Source of the DNA: JAPLDB01 sp038230515
GTDB lineage: Bacteria > Bacteroidota > Bacteroidia > AKYH767-A > 2013-40CM-41-45
Direction of reading: 5' to 3'
DNA length: 64,000 nt
Assembly (NCBI GenBank): GCA_038230515.1
Contig: JBBRND010000016.1
Coordinates: 33,014-97,013, forward strand
Part shown: positions 57,361 through 64,000 of the stretch, one piece after another
How the letters are laid out: each line of letters opens with the position of its first letter
Numbering within the stretch: the stretch's first letter is position 1
Position numbers and translations under genes: made by a program
The notes under the pieces: model-generated
The model's input: only the letters and a program-made list of their open reading frames with translations
What the model was told of the DNA's origin: nothing
The model's database searches: none

Positions 57361-60300
57361 TTACGCATTCGCCCCATGACAGTTCTTGTACTTCTTCCCG
57401 CTACCACACGGACAAGGATCATTGCGCCCGATTTTTTGCTCCACACGAACGGGTTGCACACGTTGAGGTGGTGGAGGCGCTGCATTCGGAATTCCGGTTG
57501 AACTTACATTTTGCCGTTGTGCCGCATCCGCCTTGCTTGCATTGAGGCGACTCATGTCTGTGCGTTGAGGAGTTTTTGCTTCACGCACCTGCGATGGATC
57601 CTGCTGAGGAATTACTCCTTTGAATAAAAACGAAACGATCTCTTTGTTCACTCTGTCCATCATCTGTTTGAAAAGTTCAAACGATTCAAACTTGTAAATA
57701 AGCAGCGGATCTTTTTGCTCGTATACTGCGTTCTGCACAGATTGTTTCAAATCGTCCATCTCACGAAGGTGTTCTTTCCACGCATCATCAATCATTGAGG
57801 TGGTGATGCTTCGTTCAAATGCTGAAACCAATTCGCGACCGTTGGTGTCGTAACTCTTTTTCAGATTGGCGATGATCTGTATTCCTTTCATCCCATCTGT
57901 GAACGGAACCACAATGTTCTGAATGTTTCCTCCTTGATTTGTGAACACATCAGTCACAAACGGACGTGTGCGTTCCATCAGCATTTGCGATTTGTGCTTG
58001 TAGTATCGTTGCGATTCAGCAAAAACTTTATCAGCGATCACCTCAGGTTTTTCGTTCATGAATTCCTGATCGGTAACAGGGCTTTCAATGGAAAGCAATC
58101 TTAGCAGATCAAGTTTGAATTCCTCGAAGTTGCGCTGCTCCTGATATTCGCTTGTGATTGATTCGCACACATCGCTCATCATGTTGTTGATGTCAATGCT
58201 CAATCGCTCTCCGAAGATGGCATGTCTGCGCTTTGTATAAATCACTTCGCGCTGCGCATTCATCACGTCATCGTATTCGATCAATCGTTTACGGATACCG
58301 AAATTATTTTCTTCTACTTTCCTTTGAGCACGTTCAATGCTTGATGTGATCATGCTGTGCTGAATCACCTCGCCTTCTTCAATGCCCATGCGATCCATGA
58401 GTTTTGAAATACGCTCGCTGCCGAACATGCGCATCAGATCATCTTCAAGCGAAACATAAAACTGCGATGTACCCGGATCGCCCTGACGACCTGCGCGACC
58501 CCGCAACTGGCGATCCACTCTTCGCGATTCGTGTTTCTCTGTACCAACGATTGCAAGACCTCCCGCAGCTACAACACCAGGTCCAAGTTTAATATCCGTT
58601 CCGCGACCTGCCATGTTTGTTGCAATGGTTACGGTGCCTGCCAGTCCTGCTTCGGCAACAATCTGCGCTTCGCGCTGGTGTTGTTTTGCATTCAATACAT
58701 TGTGCTTGATGTTGCGCAGCTTCAACATTCGGCTTAGTAACTCTGACGTTTCAACGGATGTAGTTCCCATCAGCACTGGTCGTCCTGCTTTGGTGAGGGC
58801 ATCAATCTCTTCGATCACTGCATTGTATTTCTCGCGCTTGGTTTTGTAAACTTTATCTTCTCCGTCTTTGCGTGTTACAGGTTTGTTGGTAGGAATAGAA
58901 ACAACATCGAGCTTGTAAATATCCCACAACTCTTTCGCTTCTGTCTCCGCAGTGCCCGTCATACCAGCCAACTTGTGATACATGCGGAAATAATTCTGCA
59001 GCGTTATGGTTGCATACGTTTGCGTGCTTGCTTCCACTTTTACATTTTCTTTCGCTTCAATCGCCTGGTGAAGTCCTTCGGAATATCTTCTGCCTTCCAT
59101 CACCCGACCTGTCTGCTCATCAACAATTTTTACCTTTCCGTCAACGATGATGTATTCCACATCCAATTCAAAAAGCGTGTATGCCTTCAGCAATTGATTT
59201 ACCGTGTGTATGCGTTCGCTCTTGATGGCGAAGTCGCGCATCAGGTCATCTTTCTTAGTCAGTTTTTCTTCCGCAGATAAATTTGATTTCTCAATCTCTG
59301 CAACCATTGAACCCACATCAGGCAGCATGAAAAAGTTTTTATCATCTACATTCTTCGAGAGAATCTCCAAACCTTTTTCTGTAAGTTCAATGCTGTTGTT
59401 CTTTTCATCAATATGAAAATAAAGTTCAGCATCTACTTTGTGCATTTCCTTTTGCTGATCCTGCAAGTGATGGTTTTCACTCTTGCGCATGATCTCTTTC
59501 ACGCCCTGCTCTCCGAGTAATTTTATGAGCGCTTTTGTTTTCGGCAATCCGCGTTGTGCACGGAATAAAAGCAGTCCTGCTTCGGCTTCTTTCTTTGGAT
59601 CGCCAACAATTTTTCGTGCATCAGCAATTACGGTGCTGATGTAATCGCGCTGCGCTTTTATAAGCTGCTCAACTTTCGGTTTGTAAGTATCAAACTCATG
59701 ATGATCGCCTTTTGGCGTAGGTCCTGAAATGATGAGCGGAGTTCGTGCATCATCAATCAACACACTGTCCACTTCATCCACGATGGCGTAGTGATGCCCG
59801 CGCTGCACCATATCTTCAGCGGTGCGCGCCATGTTGTCACGCAGGTAATCGAAGCCGAATTCATTATTGGTTCCGTAGGTAATATCTGCGAGGTATGCTT
59901 TTCTGCGCTCGGGAGAATTGGGTTCGTGCTTGTCAATGCAGTCAACAGTGAGTCCTAGAAATTCGAAAATCGTTCCGTTCCACTCGCTGTCGCGCCTGGA
60001 GAGATAGTCGTTCACAGTAACAACATGTACACCCCGACCTGCAAGCGCATTGAGATAAAGCGGAAGCGTTGCCACCAATGTTTTTCCTTCGCCTGTTGCC
60101 ATCTCGGCAATTTTTCCCTGGTGAAGAACGGTACCGCCAATGAGCTGCACATCGTAGTGAACCATGTTCCACGTAACCATGTTGCCTGCTGCCATCCATG
60201 AGTTGCTGAAAACGGCTTCATCGCCCTCAATCTTTACGTGATCGCGTTTGGCGGCAAGGTTGCGGTCGTGCTCGGCTGCAGTGGCGCGCAGTTCGGTATT

Positions 60301-60684
60301 TTCAGTAAAGCGCTTTGCAACTTCTTTTACCACGGCAAATGCTTCGGGCAAAAGTTCGATTAAAATTTCTTCTGTTTGTTTGTTGCGGTCTTTCTTCAGC
60401 GCATCTACGTTGCGGTAGAGTTCTTCCTTCTCGTGCAGCGGCATCTCCGTATCATTTTCCGCCTGTGCTTCGAGGGTGGAAATTTCGGCTTCAATATCTT
60501 TGAGGTGTTCGGCTATCCGTTGTTTGAAAGCGGTCGTTTTTTCGCGAAGCTCGTTGTTGCTCAGTGACTGCAAACGGGCAAACTCTGCATTCACCTTGGG
60601 CACGAAGGGATTGAGTTCCTTCATATCGCGGTCTTTTTTGCTGCCGAAAATTCCGCCAATGGCTTTATTAAGTATTCCGATCAT
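57361..60684 (-). CDS. secA: Protein translocase ATPase SecA
   Basis: 1107 residues, the long form typical of Bacteroidota. NBD1 has Walker A in MATGEGKTLVATLPLYL (about 197) and the DEVDSVLIDDARTPLIISG DEAD-like motif. NBD2 has TIATNMAGRGTDIKLG and LRGRAGRQGDPGTSQFYVS. Extra sequence (about 340-400) interrupts the pre-protein cross-linking region. The C-terminus has a Pro/Gln-rich linker and the zinc SEC-C motif (GRNDPCPCGSGKKYKNCHG). It powers Sec export, which T9SS cargo also needs. A TACTTTCG -7 box is at 60714-60707. Confidence 0.97.
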   Translation of the reverse strand: MIGILNKAIGGIFGSKKDRDMKELNPFVPKVNAEFARLQSLSNNELREKTTAFKQRIAEHLKDIEAEISTLEAQAENDTEMPLHEKEELYRNVDALKKDRNKQTEEILIELLPEAFAVVKEVAKRFTENTELRATAAEHDRNLAAKRDHVKIEGDEAVFSNSWMAAGNMVTWNMVHYDVQLIGGTVLHQGKIAEMATGEGKTLVATLPLYLNALAGRGVHVVTVNDYLSRRDSEWNGTIFEFLGLTVDCIDKHEPNSPERRKAYLADITYGTNNEFGFDYLRDNMARTAEDMVQRGHHYAIVDEVDSVLIDDARTPLIISGPTPKGDHHEFDTYKPKVEQLIKAQRDYISTVIADARKIVGDPKKEAEAGLLLFRAQRGLPKTKALIKLLGEQGVKEIMRKSENHHLQDQQKEMHKVDAELYFHIDEKNNSIELTEKGLEILSKNVDDKNFFMLPDVGSMVAEIEKSNLSAEEKLTKKDDLMRDFAIKSERIHTVNQLLKAYTLFELDVEYIIVDGKVKIVDEQTGRVMEGRRYSEGLHQAIEAKENVKVEASTQTYATITLQNYFRMYHKLAGMTGTAETEAKELWDIYKLDVVSIPTNKPVTRKDGEDKVYKTKREKYNAVIEEIDALTKAGRPVLMGTTSVETSELLSRMLKLRNIKHNVLNAKQHQREAQIVAEAGLAGTVTIATNMAGRGTDIKLGPGVVAAGGLAIVGTEKHESRRVDRQLRGRAGRQGDPGTSQFYVSLEDDLMRMFGSERISKLMDRMGIEEGEVIQHSMITSSIERAQRKVEENNFGIRKRLIEYDDVMNAQREVIYTKRRHAIFGERLSIDINNMMSDVCESITSEYQEQRNFEEFKLDLLRLLSIESPVTDQEFMNEKPEVIADKVFAESQRYYKHKSQMLMERTRPFVTDVFTNQGGNIQNIVVPFTDGMKGIQIIANLKKSYDTNGRELVSAFERSITTSMIDDAWKEHLREMDDLKQSVQNAVYEQKDPLLIYKFESFELFKQMMDRVNKEIVSFLFKGVIPQQDPSQVREAKTPQRTDMSRLNASKADAAQRQNVSSTGIPNAAPPPPQRVQPVRVEQKIGRNDPCPCGSGKKYKNCHGANA

Positions 60685-60706
60685 TTTATTTGGTAAAAAA
60701 GGAGCG

Positions 60707-60714
60707 CGAAAGTA
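60707..60714 (-). promoter_or_regulatory. Promoter -7 element (TACTTTCG) of secA
   Basis: Minus strand, one mismatch to TAnnTTTG, 22 nt before the ATG at 60684. It shares a divergent gap with the promoter at 60738-60771. Confidence 0.45.
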
Positions 60715-60737
60715 CGATTAAAAACCGTAAAAAAGAG

Positions 60738-60771
60738 TTGAGTACCCTCTGTAATTTTTTCCTTAGCTTTG
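60738..60771 (+). promoter_or_regulatory. Promoter conserved with the one at 53439-53472
   Basis: TTG (60738-60740), 23 nt, TAGCTTTG (60764-60771). Spacing and leader match the copy at 53472-53439. ATG at 60795. Confidence 0.8.
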
Positions 60772-60794
60772 ATGAATCAAATAATCATCGCTTG

Positions 60795-62912
60795 ATGAAA
60801 AAAGCATTTCTACTTTTTCTTCTTCTTATTTCTTTCTTCACAATTAAAATTGCTGCACAGCAAGCTGGATCACTAGATACAACATTTGGTGTGGGAGGAA
60901 AAGTGCTTTTGAATGTTCCAGGTGGAAGTAGTGCAATTGCTTTACAGGCCGATGGGAAAATCGTGGTCGCTGGGGCACATTTGGTGGGAAGATTAAATAC
61001 TGATGGTAGTTTAGATACAAGTTTCAATCATGTTGGTTGGGATACAATTAGCGCAGTAGATTTTTCTGATGTGGCAATTCAATCCGATGGAAAGATAGTG
61101 GCTGTGGGTACAGGGGCAGCTCGCTTCATGGTGGACGGAAGTTTAGATACAACATTTGGTGTGGGAGGTATTGCCAACTTTAATTATTGTGGAGTTCCAA
61201 AATTTGTAATTCAGCCAAACGGTAAATTAATCATACTTAATAAAACCACAACCACTTGCGAAGGGGGATTTTTTTTAACAAGATTAAATAGTAACGGTGC
61301 TGTCGATTTGTTTTTTGGAACGAGTGGATATGTAAGCACTATACCATTTGGAAACGAAGACTGTTCTGCTGGCTATGATTTATTATTGCAATCGGATGGA
61401 AAAATTATTGTTGTGGGTTATTTTCTTGATTGTCCCCCCGGAACCAATATTGTTTGGGGTGCCCCTGCAATTCTCAGATATAACGATAATGGTCATTTAG
61501 ATACAACATTTGGGCAAGGCGGATTAATTGGAGCTTCAGCATTGCAATGGATGGAAATTCCCCAATATAATTTTGTTGCTTTAACAAGTAGTGGGAATCT
61601 TGCATTATCATATCTTTCAACATGGGGAGCCTATTGGTCACTAGAAGTAGTAACTTTTTTTGACAACGGATTGCCAGATGACTACGGTAATGCGGTGCTT
61701 GATACAACAATGTACCCTCAGGATTTAGCAGCACAATCAGATAAAAAGATTGTTGCGGTTTGCATACCTTTTAATCGAAGTGATTTTGGGTTAATAAGAT
61801 GCCACAATGGTTTGGATAGTAGTTTTGGTACTGGAGGAATTGTAATAACAGATTTTGGAAGTAATTCTGAACAAGCAAACTCATTGGTCATTCAACCAGA
61901 TGGAAAAATAGTTGTGGTGGGATATTCAGGAAGCAATCTTGCCTTAGCCCGCTACCTCAACTGCGGTGGCACTTATTCCACATCAAGTCCGTGCAATGCA
62001 ACCTGTAATGGGTCCATCTCAATTGCTACCACATTTGGAGTTTCACCTTTCAATTATTTATGGTCAACAGGAGAGACCTCTTCAACTATTGATTCTCTCT
62101 GCGCAGGAACTTATTCTGTAACCATGTCGGATAGCAACGGCTGCATTTCCAATTACAATATTACTCTCAGTGTCCCCAATGCAACTGCGCAATCATCACC
62201 AACTCTTTGTTACGGCACATGTTCCGGTACCGCAACGGCAACATTAAGTGGCGGCACTCTACCATTTACTTATTTGTGGAGCAATGGAGATACAACAGAT
62301 ACCTCCTTCAATCTTTGTGGGGGTATTCATTCAGTAATTATTGAGGATGCACATCAATGTACTGATTCGGTCAATGTAACCGTAAATGAAGCAGCGCCAA
62401 TATCGGTCACAACTTTCGCTCGTCACAATCCAACCTGCATAGGGTGTTCGGATGGTTACTTTGTTTTAAATATATCAGGAGGTGTACTTCCATATACTAT
62501 TACCTGGCTGCCCCCTAATGGAAATCTTGTGGGACATTCATTTTTAAATCTTCCTGCCGCTGCCTACACTTTTACATTTACTGATGCACTCGGCTGCACT
62601 GTTTCTTACAATGATACATTAACAGACCAACCTGACTGGATACGGAATGCAATTTCAGAAAATTGGTTTGAGATTTCTCCAAACCCAGCACATGATCAGT
62701 TTACCATCTCACTGCCTACCGGACAAGCAGGCACTTTAAAGTTTACAGTTGCCACACTTGAAATCAACAATGTACTCGGAGAAAAAGTGTACACCGCACA
62801 ATTAGCCAATCGTGAATCATGCATTGTGCATCGTGCATTGCCTTCCGGCATCTACTTCGTAAAAGTGCAAACAGAACAAGGCAGCGCGGTTAAAAAGTTG
62901 ATAATCCAATAA
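60795..62912 (+). CDS. Secreted delta-60 repeat and SprB-type repeat protein with T9SS domain
   Basis: 705 residues. The ATG at 60795 follows the conserved leader and starts a signal peptide (MKKAFLLFLLLISFFTIKIA). Residues 25-395 hold about seven delta-60 blades (GSLDTTFGVGGKVLLNVPGG, ALQADGKIVVAGA, GSLDTSFNH, VIQPDGKIVVVGYSGS), likely a propeller. Residues 395-620 hold two to three SprB-type repeats (CNATCNGSISIATTFGVSPF, YLWSTGETSSTIDSLCAGTY, SVTMSDSNGC). The end is a type A sorting domain (FEISPNPAHDQFTISL, LPSGIYFVKVQTEQ). Surface protein; SprB repeats occur in gliding adhesins. Confidence 0.9.
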   Translation: MKKAFLLFLLLISFFTIKIAAQQAGSLDTTFGVGGKVLLNVPGGSSAIALQADGKIVVAGAHLVGRLNTDGSLDTSFNHVGWDTISAVDFSDVAIQSDGKIVAVGTGAARFMVDGSLDTTFGVGGIANFNYCGVPKFVIQPNGKLIILNKTTTTCEGGFFLTRLNSNGAVDLFFGTSGYVSTIPFGNEDCSAGYDLLLQSDGKIIVVGYFLDCPPGTNIVWGAPAILRYNDNGHLDTTFGQGGLIGASALQWMEIPQYNFVALTSSGNLALSYLSTWGAYWSLEVVTFFDNGLPDDYGNAVLDTTMYPQDLAAQSDKKIVAVCIPFNRSDFGLIRCHNGLDSSFGTGGIVITDFGSNSEQANSLVIQPDGKIVVVGYSGSNLALARYLNCGGTYSTSSPCNATCNGSISIATTFGVSPFNYLWSTGETSSTIDSLCAGTYSVTMSDSNGCISNYNITLSVPNATAQSSPTLCYGTCSGTATATLSGGTLPFTYLWSNGDTTDTSFNLCGGIHSVIIEDAHQCTDSVNVTVNEAAPISVTTFARHNPTCIGCSDGYFVLNISGGVLPYTITWLPPNGNLVGHSFLNLPAAAYTFTFTDALGCTVSYNDTLTDQPDWIRNAISENWFEISPNPAHDQFTISLPTGQAGTLKFTVATLEINNVLGEKVYTAQLANRESCIVHRALPSGIYFVKVQTEQGSAVKKLIIQ

Positions 62913-63847
62913 TTCCACCCCAGGTAAACCATCTTTCATCATACCTGGTCAGAAGTTGCCACATTCTGACCTGCTTTTCTCGCTCATTATCAGCACCCAT
63001 CTTTCCATCCCCCTGGTTGGCTGTCCAATTTCCCGCGCACCATCTTACGTTTTACTCAACTAGCAAATGTATTTATTTTTAACCTGACACAGTTTGTTGA
63101 ACAGACCCACAGTTCATTGAATAGACCCATTTTTCTTCCTTCCCTTCTCCTTATCACGGCTTCCCCCATACTTTTTCCTCCTTGCCAACTCCTTATCACG
63201 GCTTGCCAGATACTTTTTCTTCCTTGCCAACTCCTTATTACGGCTTGCCAGATACTTTTTCTTCCATGCCAACTCCTTATCGCGGCTTCCCACATACTTT
63301 TTCTTCCTTCCCCTCTCCTTATCGCGAGTTCCCACATACTTTTTCTTCCTTCCCAACTCCTTATCGCGACTTCCCATATACTTTTTCTTCCTTCCCAACT
63401 CCTTATCGCGGCTTCCCACATACTTTTTCTTCCTTCCCAACTCCTTATCAAGGCTTCCCACATACTTTTTCTTCCTTCCCAACTCCTTATCACGGCTTCC
63501 CACATACTTTTTCTTCCTTCCCAACTCCTTATCATGGCTTCCCAGATACTTTTTCTTCCTTCCCAACTCCTTATCATGGCTTCCCAGATACTTTTTCTTC
63601 CTTCCCAACTCCTTATCATGGCTTCCCACATACTTTTTCTTCCTTCCCAACTCCTTATTTCTGATTCCCTCATATTTTGACCCCTTATTTTCGCATCACT
63701 GCACAAATTTCTCAAATCCATTTTTGTAAGGTTTTAAACCTCCGTTCATTATTTCTCGTTTGTTTTTTCATGTCAGCACATAAATTTTCAAAAATTCCGC
63801 ATCCCCATATCAAATTCTGCTTGTAAGGTTCTCGCGCTTTTTGGCTG
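62913..63847 (-). repeat. Repeat module copy 2: conserved flank, 42-bp tandem array, conserved flank
   Basis: Inverted relative to copy 1. The array of 12 full units plus a partial one (63155-63658, exactly 42 bp each) has the core TGGGAAG twice per unit in most units, but three units at the 63.2 kb end carry TGGCATG/TGGCAAG as in copy 1. The flanks are continuous with those of copy 1, and one begins at the T9SS gene stop (62912). An extra 20-bp duplication (GGGTCTATTCAATGAACTGT in minus sense) lies between array and flank. Open frames on both strands are a side effect of the period. Confidence 0.9.
62947..62971. terminator. Hairpin downstream of the T9SS gene (module copy 2)
   Basis: GGTCAGAA / TTCTGACC with a 9-nt loop, followed by TGCTTTTC; 35 nt after the stop at 62912. 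Confidence 0.5.
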
Positions 63848-63917
63848 AACATTCAAAATATCTTTTGGTAAGACATTCATATAAAATAACAACTAAATAA
63901 TTTAAAATACAAATCCA

Positions 63918-64000
63918 ATGAAGAACATTAAAAGTACGCTACTTCAGTTAGCAATGGTAAAAAGAATTCTCGCATTCGTATTCGACCCCCAGTGGTCAAC
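63918..64000 (+). CDS. Start of an open frame cut by the window end
   Basis: ATG at 63918 reads MKNIKSTLLQLAMVKRILAF and stays open to the end. The hydrophobic start could be a signal peptide or membrane segment. No -7 box at a convincing distance. Identity cannot be judged. Confidence 0.3.
   Translation, partial: MKNIKSTLLQLAMVKRILAFVFDPQWS

Noticed and set aside
8432..63658. CRISPR arrays
   Set aside because: The units follow one another without unique spacers, are degenerate along their length, and no cas genes are present.
63056..63721. Open frames of 160-221 codons on both strands across the 63 kb array as genes
   Set aside because: Same reasons as for the 51 kb copy; period effect. 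Only the first 20 codons (MDLRN...) agree in frame with copy 1, and the surrounding non-coding flank is equally conserved.
63978..63990. ATTCGTATTCG near the window end as another GxxExxY-type element end
   Set aside because: Only 11 bases match and no partner is visible before the sequence ends.

Overview
The window comes from a chromosome of a Bacteroidota bacterium, most likely an uncultured or environmental relative of the Chitinophagales/Sphingobacteriales. The evidence is: seven predicted cargo proteins with type A C-terminal sorting domains of the type IX secretion system (T9SS) plus PorQ; many promoters of the Bacteroidota type (TTG or TTTG, 18-23 nt, then TAnnTTTG); almost no Shine-Dalgarno sequences; and typical families (DUF1573, DUF1343/NamZ, delta-60/SprB repeat proteins, a 1.1 kDa-residue-class long SecA, GxxExxY). 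No taxonomic assignment below phylum can be made from sequence reading alone.

Layout. 0-5.2 kb: a truncated 2H phosphoesterase gene next to a second DnaE-type polymerase, then lpxA, an ABC ATPase and tRNA-Gly(CCC). 5.4-8.2 kb: three tandem secreted DUF1573 paralogues and an aminotransferase. 8.2-10.7 kb: accessory DNA, with a decayed heptad-repeat gene on the minus strand, a CarboxypepD_reg-like protein and a dense block of REP-like hairpins. 10.7-19.9 kb: housekeeping (NamZ-like, LolC/E-like permease, hicB with a broken hicA, cystathionine beta-synthase, Usp and antiporter, shikimate kinase, phosphoribosyltransferase). 20-41 kb: surface and secretion genes (S8 protease, PNGase F-like giant, paralogous T9SS pair, PKD protein, outer-membrane barrels, fasciclin, PorQ) around a PhoB/PhoR-like two-component pair. 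41-50.9 kb: uvrA, LOG-family protein, two MORN/YwqK proteins, GNAT, YebC, YdcF, DUF2807 and a MocR regulator. 51-64 kb: two mirror-image modules, each a T9SS cargo gene followed by a 42-bp tandem-repeat element. They flank a 7.3 kb block with gmd, rdgB, tRNA-Ala(GGC), ychF, a GxxExxY gene between inverted repeats, and secA.

The most unusual content is the tandem repeats. Four arrays of unrelated sequence (8.4, 29.0, 51.3 and 63.4 kb) all have a base period of exactly 21 bp, or 42 = 2 x 21, without a single length change over 10-24 periods. That is seven codons and also two turns of B-DNA. Two of them belong to duplicated modules in which an almost identical promoter/leader and an almost identical 3' element enclose quite different secreted-protein bodies. 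This looks like a cassette architecture for swapping surface proteins, and the inverted arrangement could allow inversion of the intervening segment. A second mobile-looking element is the GxxExxY gene bounded by 17-bp inverted repeats, with a gene-less derivative 2 kb away.
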